Source: Planctomycetota bacterium (GTDB taxonomy: Bacteria > Planctomycetota > Planctomycetia > Pirellulales > Thermoguttaceae). Taken from it: a stretch of 64,000 nucleotides of DNA. Below are positions 9,126-19,308 of the stretch, one piece after another (position 1 is the stretch's first letter; each line of letters opens with the position of its first letter). Location: assembly GCA_029550925.1 (NCBI GenBank), contig JAKPGL010000032.1:53923-117922 (forward strand), given 5' to 3'. Both the position numbers and the translations under genes were made by a program. A model generated the notes under the pieces. The model saw only the letters and a program-made list of their open reading frames with translations. It did not search any database and had not been told where the DNA came from.

Positions 9126-9537
9126 CAGCCTCTAAGCCCCCCTCCCCGCCGCCTCTTTTGTGTTCTTCTGGAAGCAAGCCCCCAAAGGGCGATTATATCC
9201 TCTTTAGAACTTCGACCGCAAGAATTTTGCCAATTCAGGTAGGCTTTTATGTGGTCCCCCCTTCCCCAATCTCCCTGGTCTTCGTGGAGAATAGCCCCCT
9301 TGGCAAAAATGCTCCTCTGGGATACAAAAAAGTGGCGTCTGTTCTCCGTCGGAAAGCACCTCTCTAAGGTGAGAGGGGCAATCCGGGCGATAGTCTGGTG
9401 GGAGGAGACGCCCTGAAAGAGGGCCGGGACTGGAAGCCGATCTCTCGAGCCAACCTCTTCGGAAACAAGCCCCTGCCCACACGGATTCATTCCTGTCTGA
9501 TTATCATGTCTGTTTCGGTTCTGGCGAGGCGAGCATC

Positions 9538-12500
9538 ATGCAACTGACGCAGGAGCAACAGGAGGCCATTCGGCAGCGGCGGGTGTCGGTGGCGCTGTCG
9601 GCCGGTGCCGGGTGCGGCAAAACGCATGTGTTGACCGAGCGGTTTTTGAGCTACCTGGACCCGACGGCAACCGGCGGCCCCGCAGCCCGGCTGAGCGAAC
9701 TGGCGGCCATCACCTTTACCGAACGGGCGGCCCGGGAAATGCGAGTTCGCATCCGACGGGCTTGCCGGGCCAGGCTTCTGACGGTTGACGACGAGCAGAA
9801 CGCCCTTCATTGGTTGGGCCTGCTTCGGGAGTTGGACTCGGCCCGCATCAGCACCATCCATTCCTTTTGCAGCCAATTACTTCGGCGACACGCCGTCGAG
9901 GCCGGCCTGGATCCCCATTTCCGGGTGCTCACTGAACCGGAAGCCGAGACCCTCCTTTTGGAACTGCTGGACGATACGCTCCGCAGCCGACTGGCCCAAC
10001 AGCAGGAACCGCTACTGGAACTTTTGACCAGTTATAGCCTCCAGACCGTGCGCGACATGGTGCAGGAGCTTCTGGACCGCCGGCTCCACATCGACTTCCA
10101 CTACTGGACCCAACGAACCCCGCAAGAACTGGCCTCCCATTGGGAAAAACTGTATGAATCCTGGAGGTCGCGATATATCCAGGAGTTTTACCAAGACCCG
10201 ATCGTTCAAACTCAGTTTCGATTGATCGGGTCTGTAGAACCGCACTCGCCCAAGGTCCGGCAACGGTTGTCCCTGGTAAAAAAAACTCTGGAAAATTTGC
10301 CTCATAGCACCGATCCGGCGGCCGACGTAAAAACCCTCCGGGAAAACGCTCGCGTGGACAAAACTTCCAGAGCAGAATGGCCAAGTGAGCAATTTTACGA
10401 GGAATACAAAGAGGCGGCAAAAGAGTTTCGGGAGGGGCCATTAGATCAGTTGGACAAATTCTCCCATTGGCCGGAACCTACTGAGGTCGAGCTCCTGGCC
10501 CGCATGGCCTTGCATGTACTAGGTTTGGCGGACGAGGTGCTGAGGGCCTACCAGGAGGAAAAACGCCGGCAGGCGGCGTTGGATTTCAACGATCTGGTGG
10601 CCGAGGCGGTTCGCCTGCTGGAAGGCCCCTACGGCCAGGACATCCGAGGCCGATTGGCCGCCGAAATCCGGCATCTGCTGGTAGATGAATTTCAAGATAC
10701 CGACCCGATGCAGGTTCGGCTGATCGAGCGTCTGTGCGGCGACGATTTTCTGCGGGGAAAACTTTTCTTCGTGGGCGACTACAAGCAGTCGATCTATCGG
10801 TTTCGCGGCGCCCGTCCGGAGGAGTTCCATCGGCTTCGCTCATCGCTTCCTGCACCGGGCCGACTTTCGCTTACCGAAAACTTCCGCAGCCAGCCGGGCG
10901 TATTGGATTTCGTCAACGCCCTGTTTTGCGAGGAGTTCGGACCTGAGTACGAACCGCTCCGCCCCCATCGGAAACAGATGAACCCACAGCCGATCGTCGA
11001 GTTCCTTTGGGCCAAGGAAACTGCCCAGCAGGATTCGGCGGAGGAAGGAAACGAAGCCGAAGGCGACGAAGAAGGCGCCCAGGAAAATGCAGCCGCCTCC
11101 GAGGAAGCCAAAGCACCAGATATCCGCCGCCACGAGGCCGAGTGGATCGCCCGCCGGATCCGGCAACTGCTGGACAGCCGGACGCCTTTGGTCCGGGACG
11201 AAGAAGCCGCCAAACAGGGCGTCGATCGACTCCGCCCGGCCCAACCCGGCGACATCGCCATCTTGTTCCGGGCCTTGTCGGATGTGCAGATTTATGAGGA
11301 GGCCCTCCGGCAATACGAAATTCCCTATTATCTGGTGGGCGGCCATGCGTTCTACGCCCAGCAGGAAATCTACGATCTGGTCCACCTGCTTCGGGCCGTC
11401 CAGTCGCCGCTGGATGACGCGGCCCTGGTGGGCGTGTTGCGCAGCCCGTTTTTCAATCTGCACGATGAAACATTGTATTGGTTGGCCCGGCATCCTGGGG
11501 GGCTTTGGGCGGGATTGTGCGCGGACGATCTGCCGACGACGTTGGAACCGACCCAGCGCCGCCGAGTACAGTTTGCCGCCGCTACGTTGCAGTCGCTCCG
11601 GGCCGACAAAGACCGGCTGCCGATCGCCGAACTGATTCAGGAAGCCCTCCAGCGGACCGGTTACGACGCCGCCCTGCTGGCCGAGTTTTTGGGCCTGCGC
11701 AAATTGGCCAATCTCCATAAACTCATCGACTTGGCCCGCACGATGGATCGCACCGGGCTGTTCACCGTGGCGGATTTCACCCGACAACTGAGCGAGTTTG
11801 TGGCCCGGGAGCCAAAAGAACCTTTGGCCGCCACGTTTCCCGAAACTTCGGATGTCCTCCGGTTGATGAGCATCCACCAGGCCAAAGGGCTAGAATTCCC
11901 AATCGTCATCGCGGCCGACTTGGATCGGAAGTCTGGGGGATTTCGGGAAAACGCGGCGTTCCATCCAGAATACGGGCCGATGATCCCCCCGCCATCCGAA
12001 TTCAACGAAGACAAGAAAAACCCAAAGGTTACCTTTTGGGATATTTATCGCTATGAAGAGCAGATGGCGGAGCTGGAAGAGTCGATGCGGATATTCTATG
12101 TGGCCGCCACCCGGGCCGCCGACTATCTGATCCTTTCGACCGGCTGGGGGAAGAAGACGCCGCAAAGCCCCTGGATGCGGCTTTTAGACCAGCGGTTTGA
12201 TCTGGAGACCGGCCAATTGAAAGCAAACTTGCCCGAAGGATATCCGGCGCCGGAAATTCGGGTGGTTCAGACCCGTCCGGAGTTTACCGGCCAAACCGTC
12301 TCGGACCGGACTCGCCGTTACTTGGAAGACCTGCTCCAGAAAACAGACCAAACACTCCAGGAAGGCGGCGGCCGGGTTCCCGCCTCCATCGGACCGCTGC
12401 CGCCGGATTCAGAGGCGCCGCGTCGATACTCTTTTTCCCGATTGAGCGGCCAATTGCAGCTTCTTGCCGTGGGAGAAGAAACGTCCGATCGCCGCCAGGA

Positions 12501-13116
12501 ATACCTTCCAGAGGCCGGGATGGGCCGGGAAGAAGCCCTGGACCTGGGTATCTTGATCCACGCCATCCTAGCCCAAATGGACTATCGGTCGCCGGAGGGA
12601 GTTGCCGATGCGGCCGCCCGATTGGCATTCCGCCATCTGGGGCGTCTGTCGGCGGAAGACGCCGGGCGGATTCAAAACCAGGCGGTGGAAATGGTGCAGA
12701 AATTTTCGCACTCGAAGCGGGCCAACCAGATCGCCTCTGCCCAGAAAGTCTATCGGGAGGTAGAGTTTTTACTGAGCTGGCCGCCGGGCCAATCGGAACC
12801 GACCGGCGATTATGTACAAGGCTTTTTGGATTGTCTGTATCAGGACGGCGAGGGCCGCTGGCATGTGGTTGATTTTAAGACCCACCAGGTCAAGGGGCGA
12901 AACCTTCGCCAATTGGCCGCCCCGTATGAACTGCAAATGCTCCTATATGGATTGGCCGTTCAGGAAATTTTCGGCCAGCCGGCGGCGGAACTCGTGATCT
13001 ATTTTTTGCGTCCCGGAACGGAATATGTCTTTACCTGGACGGAAGCTTCCCGGCAACGGGTGATCGAGCAGATGAACCAAGCGATCCGCCAGATGAAAGA
13101 ATCTGGTAGAAAATGA
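9538..13116 (+). CDS. addA: AddA-like ATP-dependent helicase/nuclease
   Basis: A 1192-residue UvrD-family superfamily 1 helicase fused to a RecB-type nuclease, as in AddA, which processes double-strand ends for recombination. Walker A is GAGCGKTH (23-30). Walker B/motif II is VDEFQDTD near 383-390, motif III is DYKQSIYRFRGA, motif V is SIHQAKGLEFP near 777-787, and motif VI is FYVAATRAADYL near 851-862. The C-terminal nuclease shows GFLDCLYQ and VVDFKTH (near 1095-1113), giving the D...D-x-K set. An acidic, low-complexity stretch (about 505-525) links helicase subdomains. No addB-like gene is adjacent; the upstream 500 bp are non-coding, so its partner must be elsewhere. A strong terminator follows 60 bp downstream. 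Confidence 0.92.
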   Translation: MQLTQEQQEAIRQRRVSVALSAGAGCGKTHVLTERFLSYLDPTATGGPAARLSELAAITFTERAAREMRVRIRRACRARLLTVDDEQNALHWLGLLRELDSARISTIHSFCSQLLRRHAVEAGLDPHFRVLTEPEAETLLLELLDDTLRSRLAQQQEPLLELLTSYSLQTVRDMVQELLDRRLHIDFHYWTQRTPQELASHWEKLYESWRSRYIQEFYQDPIVQTQFRLIGSVEPHSPKVRQRLSLVKKTLENLPHSTDPAADVKTLRENARVDKTSRAEWPSEQFYEEYKEAAKEFREGPLDQLDKFSHWPEPTEVELLARMALHVLGLADEVLRAYQEEKRRQAALDFNDLVAEAVRLLEGPYGQDIRGRLAAEIRHLLVDEFQDTDPMQVRLIERLCGDDFLRGKLFFVGDYKQSIYRFRGARPEEFHRLRSSLPAPGRLSLTENFRSQPGVLDFVNALFCEEFGPEYEPLRPHRKQMNPQPIVEFLWAKETAQQDSAEEGNEAEGDEEGAQENAAASEEAKAPDIRRHEAEWIARRIRQLLDSRTPLVRDEEAAKQGVDRLRPAQPGDIAILFRALSDVQIYEEALRQYEIPYYLVGGHAFYAQQEIYDLVHLLRAVQSPLDDAALVGVLRSPFFNLHDETLYWLARHPGGLWAGLCADDLPTTLEPTQRRRVQFAAATLQSLRADKDRLPIAELIQEALQRTGYDAALLAEFLGLRKLANLHKLIDLARTMDRTGLFTVADFTRQLSEFVAREPKEPLAATFPETSDVLRLMSIHQAKGLEFPIVIAADLDRKSGGFRENAAFHPEYGPMIPPPSEFNEDKKNPKVTFWDIYRYEEQMAELEESMRIFYVAATRAADYLILSTGWGKKTPQSPWMRLLDQRFDLETGQLKANLPEGYPAPEIRVVQTRPEFTGQTVSDRTRRYLEDLLQKTDQTLQEGGGRVPASIGPLPPDSEAPRRYSFSRLSGQLQLLAVGEETSDRRQEYLPEAGMGREEALDLGILIHAILAQMDYRSPEGVADAAARLAFRHLGRLSAEDAGRIQNQAVEMVQKFSHSKRANQIASAQKVYREVEFLLSWPPGQSEPTGDYVQGFLDCLYQDGEGRWHVVDFKTHQVKGRNLRQLAAPYELQMLLYGLAVQEIFGQPAAELVIYFLRPGTEYVFTWTEASRQRVIEQMNQAIRQMKESGRK

Positions 13117-13177
13117 GCGAATAGGAAAGTAACTTTCCAGGGGGAGAAGTCCTCTTTTAGTTCTTTATGGTAACAGG

Positions 13178-13219
13178 AATCCCCTCGAAAGAGTTATTCT
13201 TTTGAGGGGATTTTTATTT
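13178..13219 (+). terminator. Intrinsic terminator after addA
   Basis: AATCCCCTCGAAAGA and TCTTTTGAGGGGATT form a stem of about 15 bp with one mismatch around a GTTAT loop, followed directly by TTTTTATTTG. It isolates addA from the microcompartment operon. Confidence 0.92.
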
Positions 13220-13372
13220 GTCTGGAAAGGTTTTCTGTTCTAAGTTTTTAATTAGAGGGAAGTTGCGGCGATTTTGGAAGATTTTGATCATATTTTATCC
13301 TTTAAGGGATTAAAACTTTCCAAAATAGCACAAGATATTTCCAAAAAATCTTAAAATTTTGATAGAAAGTGA

Positions 13373-13400
13373 TTGACAAGTTTCTTTATTTCGGCATACT
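13373..13400 (+). promoter_or_regulatory. Sigma-70-like promoter of the microcompartment operon, with AT-rich control region upstream
   Basis: TTGACA (13373-13378) and CATACT (13395-13400) are separated by 16 bp, upstream of the DeoR gene at 13443. The preceding 13220-13372 is unusually AT-rich for this window. It holds repeated short words (TTTCCAAAA twice, TTTTGAT twice) that could be operator half-sites for the DeoR protein; that role is inference. Confidence 0.65.
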
Positions 13401-13442
13401 GGAAGATGTAGGCAAACCTGGAAGACTTTAGGTGCCGCAGGC

Positions 13443-14255
13443 ATGTTAGTCGAGGAGCGACGAAACCGGCTATTGGAACTCGTGCGGACGAGGCGGTTCG
13501 CCTCGTTGCCGGAATTGGCCGAGGTGCTCCAAGTGTCCGAATCCACCATTCGGCGGGATTTGGACTGGTTGGAAGAGCAGGGATCAGCCCAGCGGATCCA
13601 CGGAGGCGTGCTTTATACGGGCCAATCGCCGCAGCTTGCCCATTTTGAGGCCCGGCAACCGGCCCAGTGGGCACAAAAGCGGGCCATCGCCCGACGAGCC
13701 GCCGAACTGGTCCAGCCCGGCGAAACCATCCTCCTGGACGGGGGCACCACCACGTATGAAGTAGCCCGGCTCCTCGTAGGCCGACCCTTACACGTGCTGA
13801 CCAATTCCCTGCCGGTAGCCAATTTGTTCGCCCCTGATCCCAATAGCGACCTAATTTTCATAGGAGGCAACATTTGCCCCCGCTCCGGCGTGGCCCAAGG
13901 CCCCTATACAGACAAAATGCTCAGCACACTCCGGGTGCGAAAAACCATCCTGAGCGTGGCCGCCATCAATGAAGAGGGGTGTTTCAATAATAACCTCCTG
14001 CTGGTAGCCACCGAACAGGCCATGATCCGGGCGGCAGACCAGGTGATCGTGGTGGCCGATAGTTCCAAGTTCGGCCATCGGAGTTTGGGACATGTCTGTC
14101 CGTTGGAAGAGGTGGATATATTGGTGGTCGATTCCGGCCTGCCGGATTGCTGGAAGGAGCGGCTCAGCGCTGCCGGGGTCCAGGTGCTGACCGCCCCCGT
14201 ATCGGAACCATCCACAGAGACAAAAGACAGAAATTTAGAGGGAGCAGAATCATGA
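13443..14255 (+). CDS. DeoR-family transcriptional regulator of the microcompartment operon
   Basis: A 270-residue repressor-type regulator. The N-terminal winged helix-turn-helix (residues 1-57) contains [20 protein letters not shown], the DeoR signature. The C-terminal part is an ISOCOT-fold sugar-phosphate sensor with [15 protein letters not shown] and [12 protein letters not shown]. Members of the family are usually released from DNA by a phosphorylated sugar intermediate, which would suit an operon handling a ketose 1-phosphate. Its stop overlaps the ATG of pduL (ATGA), so the two are translationally coupled and the regulator is first in the operon, suggesting autoregulation. It is the first gene behind the 13373 promoter. 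Confidence 0.9.
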   Translation: MLVEERRNRLLELVRTRRFASLPELAEVLQVSESTIRRDLDWLEEQGSAQRIHGGVLYTGQSPQLAHFEARQPAQWAQKRAIARRAAELVQPGETILLDGGTTTYEVARLLVGRPLHVLTNSLPVANLFAPDPNSDLIFIGGNICPRSGVAQGPYTDKMLSTLRVRKTILSVAAINEEGCFNNNLLLVATEQAMIRAADQVIVVADSSKFGHRSLGHVCPLEEVDILVVDSGLPDCWKERLSAAGVQVLTAPVSEPSTETKDRNLEGAES

Positions 14256-14932
14256 GTGCGGTTGCCGCCGCCCCTGGCAAACAGGTCGATCGGAAATTGG
14301 TCGAGCAGATCGTCCGGGAGATCGTGCTTCGGCAATGGAAAGGGCCGCCGGAGCGCCCGGAGCTGGTGGTGAGCATATCAGCCCGCCATGTGCATTTGAG
14401 TCCGGAGCATGTGGAGGTGCTTTTCGGACCGGGGCGTCAACTGACGGTGATGAAAGAGCTGTATCAGGAAGGGTTTTATGCGGCCGAGGAGACGGTGATG
14501 CTTGTTGGGCCGAAACGGCGGATGTTGCCGACGGTCCGCGTACTTGGCCCGCCGCGTGGGGCGACCCAGGTGGAACTGGCCTTTACCGATGGGATTTCGC
14601 TGGGCATCGATCTGCCGGTGCGTTTGAGCGGACAGATTGAAGGCACGCCCGGCTGTGTGTTGGTGGGGCCGGCGGGGGTGGTCGATCTGAAGCAGGGAGT
14701 GATTCGGGCGGCCCGCCATGTCCACATGGGGCCTACGGACGCCGCCTATTACGGCGTCCGAGACGGCGACCGGATGGCCCTGCGCGTACATTCCGGATCG
14801 TGCAGCACGACGTTTGAAAACCTGATCGTCCGGGTCGGCGAAAAAATCAAGTTGGAAGTCCATTTGGACACCGACGAAGGCAACGCCGCCGACCTGGACC
14901 ATGCCGAGGCGGTGGAACTGGTGAAAATGTAA
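14252..14932 (+). CDS. pduL: PduL-type phosphate acyltransferase
   Basis: A 226-residue enzyme converting acyl-CoA plus phosphate to acyl-phosphate plus CoA, recycling CoA within the microcompartment lumen. Two zinc-binding ARHVH motifs (ISARHVHLS and RAARHVHMG) mark the two beta-barrel PduL domains. The N-terminal residues [15 protein letters not shown] form a predicted amphipathic helix, as in encapsulation peptides. The ATG at 14252 overlaps the DeoR stop and has AGAGGGAG upstream; earlier in-frame codons overlap deoR too deeply to be a start. The product would be lactyl- or propionyl-phosphate if the operon handles lactaldehyde. The kinase at 15982 would use it. Confidence 0.93.
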   Translation: MSAVAAAPGKQVDRKLVEQIVREIVLRQWKGPPERPELVVSISARHVHLSPEHVEVLFGPGRQLTVMKELYQEGFYAAEETVMLVGPKRRMLPTVRVLGPPRGATQVELAFTDGISLGIDLPVRLSGQIEGTPGCVLVGPAGVVDLKQGVIRAARHVHMGPTDAAYYGVRDGDRMALRVHSGSCSTTFENLIVRVGEKIKLEVHLDTDEGNAADLDHAEAVELVKM

Positions 14933-15049
14933 GGCGTCCTGGAGGCGGCCTTTCGTTCCGACGCAGCTAAAGGCCGCCGGTCGGGAAGATGAGGAGCTAA
15001 CGGTAGGATTACGGCGGTTTGTTCCTTTTTTTCATTGGAGAAGTTTCCT

Positions 15050-15361
15050 ATGGCGAAGACGATGGAAGCAATTGGCATGATCGAGACCAAGGGGTTTGTT
15101 ACCTTGGTGGAAGCGACCGATGCGATGCTCAAGGCTGCCAATGTGCAGTTTTTGGGTTGGGACAAGGTCGGCAGCGGTCTGGTCAGTGCGTTTGTTACCG
15201 GCGATGTGGCGGCGGTAAAGGCGGCCACGGACGCCGGCGCAGCGGCTGGCGGCCGGATCGGCGAGGTGGTCAGCGTGCAGGTGATCCCGCGACCGCACGA
15301 AGATTTGGATATTGTCCTGCCGCCGCCGATCGCCAAAAGCAAAAAAGGCGGCGCCGACTAA
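15050..15361 (+). CDS. BMC-H shell protein 1
   Basis: A 104-residue single-Pfam00936-domain shell protein forming hexamers that tile the facets. Family features are AIGMIETKGFVTLVEATDAM at the start, the edge lysine in MLKAANV, and the GDVAAVKAA helix. A short C-terminal tail follows (PPPIAKSKKGGAD). The ATG at 15050 has GGAG about 9 nt upstream. It is not circularly permuted and not tandem. It lies 117 bp after pduL, and a 223-bp gap carrying a palindromic repeat separates it from the second BMC-H gene. Confidence 0.95.
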   Translation: MAKTMEAIGMIETKGFVTLVEATDAMLKAANVQFLGWDKVGSGLVSAFVTGDVAAVKAATDAGAAAGGRIGEVVSVQVIPRPHEDLDIVLPPPIAKSKKGGAD

Positions 15362-15423
15362 ACGACGCCCCCGGTAGGAAGGCGGGTCCTGGCATGTCAT
15401 TCCTACGCAAACAGCCGCTTATA

Positions 15424-15445
15424 GCTTCAGTCTGTCAGACTAGTT
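15424..15445 (-). repeat. REP-like palindromic unit between the two BMC-H genes
   Basis: AGTCTGTCAGACT is a perfect short hairpin. Read on the minus strand it matches the AGTCTGACAGACT-plus-tail units at 4426, 34001 and 63681. It sits in the largest gap of the operon (15362-15584), where it could set RNA processing or differential expression of the shell genes. Confidence 0.55.
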
Positions 15446-15584
15446 TGGGCGGCGGCCGGCAGACGGCGTTAGGATGGCTTGCCGACGCGCCGCACCGGGG
15501 AGTTTCTGGAAAAAGCTGGTGAAGTTTTGGAAAGACTATTTCGCAATATCCCATACCAAGATTCTTTGAGAAAGGGTTCCAACG

Positions 15585-15857
15585 ATGCAAGACGCCATTG
15601 GACTGTTAGAGACGCGCGGTTTGGTGGCCCTGGTGGAGGCCACGGATGCGATGGCCAAGGCGGCCAATGTGCAGATCGTCAGACGGGTGCAGATTGGCGG
15701 CGGTCTGGTAACGACGATTGTCCGCGGCGACGTAGGCAGTGTGCGGGCTGCGGTCGAAGCCGGCGCCAACGCCGTGACGGCCGCCGGCGGCGAGTTGATC
15801 GCCAGCCATATCATCCCTCGGCCTGCCGACGGCGTGATCGACGCCTATCTTAGCTAG
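15585..15857 (+). CDS. BMC-H shell protein 2
   Basis: A 90-residue single BMC domain, starting MQDAIGLLETRGLVALVEAT and including KAANVQIVRRVQIGGGLVTTIVRGDVGSVRAAVEAG. It is shorter than BMC-H 1 and lacks its lysine-rich tail, so its surface and assembly role may differ. The ATG has AAAGGG upstream. Two different BMC-H paralogues plus three BMC-P proteins and no BMC-T match the simple PVM-type shell. Confidence 0.95.
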   Translation: MQDAIGLLETRGLVALVEATDAMAKAANVQIVRRVQIGGGLVTTIVRGDVGSVRAAVEAGANAVTAAGGELIASHIIPRPADGVIDAYLS

Positions 15858-15981
15858 CCTAGCCTGGGCGGACGGCGGTCCGTTTGGGATGTGGTCCGAA
15901 ACGGGTTCGGCGTTGCCCAACAGAAGGTTTGGGAGGGCTTGGTGAGGAGTTTTCGAGGCGGTTTTGGTAGGAGGCCTGAGG

Positions 15982-17253
15982 ATGTATATTTTGGTGGCCA
16001 ATCTGGGTTCGACGAGTTTCAAATATCGGCTTTTCCAGATGCCGGAGGAGCGGCAGTTGGCCCGCGGCGGCATCGAACGGATCGGTTCGTCGGAAAGCCG
16101 GTGTGTGGTGGAAATCGGCCAGGCCCGGCAGGAGAAGCTTCTCCATGTGCCGGACCACGCCGAGGCGGTCCGCCAGTGCCTGGCCCAGTTAACCGATCCG
16201 GAGATCGGCTGCCTGAAGGACGCCTCGCAGGTGTCGGCCATTGGGTTTAAGGCGGTGCATGGCGGTCGGCTCAGCGGCGTGCAACTAGTTACCGACGAGG
16301 TCCTGGCCGCCATGGCCGAGATGAACGAGGCGGCCCCAGCCCATAATCCGCCGTATATCCGCGCCATGCAACTGCTCCGCGAACGGTTTCCTCAGATTCC
16401 CCTGGTGGCCGCCTTTGAAACCGGCTTCCACCAGACCATCCCCGAGCGAAACCGCTACTACGGCATCCCGTATGAGTGGGCCGAGCAGTACGGCGTGCGC
16501 CGATACGGCTTTCACGGGGCCAGCCATCGGTACATCGCCGGCCGGACGGCCCAACTCCTAGGCCGACAGGACCTGCGGATCATCTCGTGCCATCTGGGCG
16601 GGTCGAGTTCGCTTTGTGCGATTCGGGCCGGCCAGAGTGTGGCCACCAGCATGGGCTTTTCCGCTCAGAGCGGTCTGCCGCAGACAAGCCGTGTGGGCGA
16701 TTTGGATATCTACGCCCTCCCCACCCTCGTGCAGCGGACCGGCAAGTCGCTTCAGGAGCTTCTGCAGGTTCTCGGAAGCCAGGGCGGCCTGTTGGGGCTG
16801 AGCGGACTCAGCGGCGATGTCCGCGACCTATACGAGGCGGCAACCCAAGGCCACAAGCGGGCGCAGTTGGCCCTGGATGTGTTTGTCAGCGAGGTGCGCC
16901 GCTACTTGGGGTCCTATTTAGTCGAACTGGGTGGGGCCGATGTGATCGTCTTTACCGGCGGCATCGGCGAAAACCAGGCGGAACTTCGAAGTCGGATTTT
17001 GGCCGGTCTGGAGGAGCTAGGCATTGTCCTGGACCCGTCGGCCAATGCAACCGCCCGCGGCGAATGCCCCATCCACGCCGCCAACAGCCGGGTGCAGGTC
17101 TGGATCATTCCGACCAATGAGGAGTTGGTCGTAGCTCGGCAAGCACGGGAGCTTTTGGAGCGGCTTGGACAAGCGTCGGCAGGCTCGGCCTCTGTCGGCG
17201 CCGGCCGATGCTGCTCTGGACAAGCCCATCGCGGCAAGGAAAAGGACCACTGA
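15982..17253 (+). CDS. ackA: Acetate-kinase-family acyl kinase of the microcompartment
   Basis: A 423-residue ASKHA-fold kinase making ATP from an acyl-phosphate. Motifs include [14 protein letters not shown] (cf. NxGSSSxK), [23 protein letters not shown] and [10 protein letters not shown]. The phosphate loop region reads [17 protein letters not shown], slightly divergent from housekeeping AckA. A 28-30 residue tail rich in Gly, Ala, Ser and Cys follows the conserved end, then a basic GKEKDH. Such a tail is unusual for AckA and could be a targeting or linker segment. The start at 15982 has GGAGG about 7 nt upstream. Placed in the operon, it completes the chain acyl-CoA, acyl-phosphate, acid plus ATP. 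Lactyl- or propionyl-phosphate is the likely substrate (inference). Confidence 0.9.
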   Translation: MYILVANLGSTSFKYRLFQMPEERQLARGGIERIGSSESRCVVEIGQARQEKLLHVPDHAEAVRQCLAQLTDPEIGCLKDASQVSAIGFKAVHGGRLSGVQLVTDEVLAAMAEMNEAAPAHNPPYIRAMQLLRERFPQIPLVAAFETGFHQTIPERNRYYGIPYEWAEQYGVRRYGFHGASHRYIAGRTAQLLGRQDLRIISCHLGGSSSLCAIRAGQSVATSMGFSAQSGLPQTSRVGDLDIYALPTLVQRTGKSLQELLQVLGSQGGLLGLSGLSGDVRDLYEAATQGHKRAQLALDVFVSEVRRYLGSYLVELGGADVIVFTGGIGENQAELRSRILAGLEELGIVLDPSANATARGECPIHAANSRVQVWIIPTNEELVVARQARELLERLGQASAGSASVGAGRCCSGQAHRGKEKDH

Positions 17254-17281
17254 AAATCCCATCCTTTGGGGAGGTTTCGTC

Positions 17282-17617
17282 ATGTTCCTGGCCAAGGTAA
17301 CCGGATCGATGGTAGCCACACAAAAGGTCGGCTCGATGGTCGGGAAGAAACTCCTGGTCATCGAACCGTATCGCGTGGATCCGCAAACCCATACGGAGCT
17401 GAAAAGTGTGGGCCGAACCCTGGTGGCCGTCGATACCGTCGGCGCAGGCGAAGGGGAGTTGGTCTTGGTGACCCAAGGGTCCAGCGCCCGACTAACGCCC
17501 GAAACGAAGAACCTTCCTGTGGATACGGTGATCATCGGCATTGTGGATTCGGTGCATGTGGAAGATCAATGTGTGTATATGAAACAGGGCAATACCGAGT
17601 CTGGCCCGCAAGGGTGA
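17282..17617 (+). CDS. BMC-P (EutN/CcmL) vertex protein 1
   Basis: A 111-residue Pfam03319 pentamer protein that caps shell vertices. The N-terminus MFLAKVTGSMVATQKVGSMV and the central VDTVGAGEGELVLVTQGSSA are diagnostic. The ATG at 17282 has GGGGAGG about 7 nt upstream. It begins 28 bp after the kinase stop. About 156 bp separate it from the aldehyde dehydrogenase, with no clear hairpin. Confidence 0.93.
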   Translation: MFLAKVTGSMVATQKVGSMVGKKLLVIEPYRVDPQTHTELKSVGRTLVAVDTVGAGEGELVLVTQGSSARLTPETKNLPVDTVIIGIVDSVHVEDQCVYMKQGNTESGPQG

Positions 17618-17773
17618 GGATGAGAGAAAACCTCGCCCGCAAGGGCAAGGGTACCAAAACAAGACCCCGGCGGCAGGCCGATTACGTCTGCCCAATGGAG
17701 TGCGAACTATCGGAACGGAATGTTGGGAGAATATGTTAAGAAACGCTCTGCTTGAAATGGGAAGGCAGTAGCC

Positions 17774-19237
17774 ATGCAAGTAGATGAAGTCTTTGTGCGG
17801 AATGTGGTGGAACAGGTGCTGAAGCGGTTGGGGGCGGACGGCGACGGTCGGCAGTCGGCGCGACCGGCTGTAGCGCCGTCGGCGACGAAAAGCTATCAGG
17901 GCCGATTCGGCCTATTTACAGATGTCAACGAGGCGGTAGAAGCGGCCAAGGAAGCGTTTGATCGGCTTTCGCGGGCCACGCTGGAAGACCGCCGCCGCAT
18001 CATCAGCCATATCCGCCGCATCGCCATCGACCAGTGCGTCGAACTGGGCACGATGGAAATGAACGAAACCAAGATCGGCCGGTTGCCCCATAAGATCGAA
18101 AAGCTCCGCATCCTGGGCGAGCGAACGCCGGGCGTCGAGTTTTTACGGAGCGAAGTGTTTTCCGGCGATCATGGCCTGGCCGTCATTGAACACGGGCCGT
18201 TCGGCGTGATCGGCGTGATTACGCCGATTACCCACTCGCTGCCAACGTTGACCGGCAATGCGATCAACATGATTGCGGCCGGCAATACGCTGGTCGTCAA
18301 TCCCCATCCGGGCGGCAAACGGGTGGCCGCCGAAGGAGTGCGCCGCTATAACGAAGCCATCTACCGCGACCTGGGCATCGACAATCTCATCTGCATCATT
18401 GTGGAACCCACGCTGGAGACCGCGCAGCAGATTTTCAAACATCGCAGCATTCCCCTGTTGTGCGTAACCGGCGGGGCCGGGGTGGCGCGGGCGGCCATGC
18501 AGTCGGGCAAACGGGCCATTGCCGCCGGTCCCGGCAATCCGCCGGTCGTCGTGGATGAGACGGCCGATCTGGACCGCGCCGCCCGGTGCATCATCCAAGG
18601 CGGCGCCTACGACAATAACCTCCTGTGCATCGCCGAAAAGGAAGTCTTTGTCGTTGCCGAGGTCTTCGACCGCATGATGGCGGCCATGGAACGAGCCGGC
18701 GCGGTTCGCCTCAACAGCCGGGAAATCGAGGCATTGACCAAGGCGGCCATCACCACCGTCGGCGAAGGGGCCGAGCGACACGACGCCCCGGTTCGGGAGT
18801 TTATCGGCCAGGATGCGGCCGTTTTGGCCAAGGCGGCGGGCCGCACGGTACCCCCGCAAACAGAACTCCTGTTCGGCGAAACCGACGCTGACCATCCCTT
18901 TGTACAAGTGGAACAGATGATGCCCTTCATACCGTTTGTCCGATGCCGGGACATCGACGAGTGCATCGAGCAGGCCGTCCGCGCCGAACACGGCTTCAAA
19001 CACACCGCCATCATCCACTCGACCAACGTAACCCACATGACCCGCATGGGTAAGGCGATGGATACCACAATTTTTGTGAAAAATGGCCCGTGCATGGCCG
19101 GCCTGGGTCTGGGCGGCGAAGGATATATCTCCTACTCCATTGCCGGACCGACCGGCGAAGGCATCACCACGCCGCTTACCTTCACCCGGGAACGCCGTTG
19201 CTCGATGATCGACAACCTGCGGATTTTAGGAAAATAA
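17774..19237 (+). CDS. CoA-acylating aldehyde dehydrogenase (PduP/EutE type)
   Basis: A 487-residue NAD-dependent enzyme turning an aldehyde into its acyl-CoA in the microcompartment lumen. The catalytic cysteine is in NNLLCIAEKEV (Cys285), and the nucleotide-binding region includes NPHPGGKRVA and GAGVARAAMQSGKRAIAAGPGN. The N-terminal 18 residues (QVDEVFVRNVVEQVLKRL) form an amphipathic helix followed by a flexible linker, which is the encapsulation-peptide design of PduP. In PVM-type compartments the substrate is thought to be L-lactaldehyde or related aldehydes from fucose and rhamnose. No dehydrogenase for NAD recycling is in the window. Confidence 0.94.
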   Translation: MQVDEVFVRNVVEQVLKRLGADGDGRQSARPAVAPSATKSYQGRFGLFTDVNEAVEAAKEAFDRLSRATLEDRRRIISHIRRIAIDQCVELGTMEMNETKIGRLPHKIEKLRILGERTPGVEFLRSEVFSGDHGLAVIEHGPFGVIGVITPITHSLPTLTGNAINMIAAGNTLVVNPHPGGKRVAAEGVRRYNEAIYRDLGIDNLICIIVEPTLETAQQIFKHRSIPLLCVTGGAGVARAAMQSGKRAIAAGPGNPPVVVDETADLDRAARCIIQGGAYDNNLLCIAEKEVFVVAEVFDRMMAAMERAGAVRLNSREIEALTKAAITTVGEGAERHDAPVREFIGQDAAVLAKAAGRTVPPQTELLFGETDADHPFVQVEQMMPFIPFVRCRDIDECIEQAVRAEHGFKHTAIIHSTNVTHMTRMGKAMDTTIFVKNGPCMAGLGLGGEGYISYSIAGPTGEGITTPLTFTRERRCSMIDNLRILGK

Positions 19238-19308
19238 CAGCACTACCAAGGACCTTTCATCCTAGAAGCACTGGGTCTGATACCAGAACGGTTTCCAAGA
19301 CTGAAGTC

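Noticed and set aside
9071..9490. Minus-strand 139-codon frame between the repeat and addA
   Set aside because: It starts or ends within repeats, has no ribosome site and no recognisable sequence.
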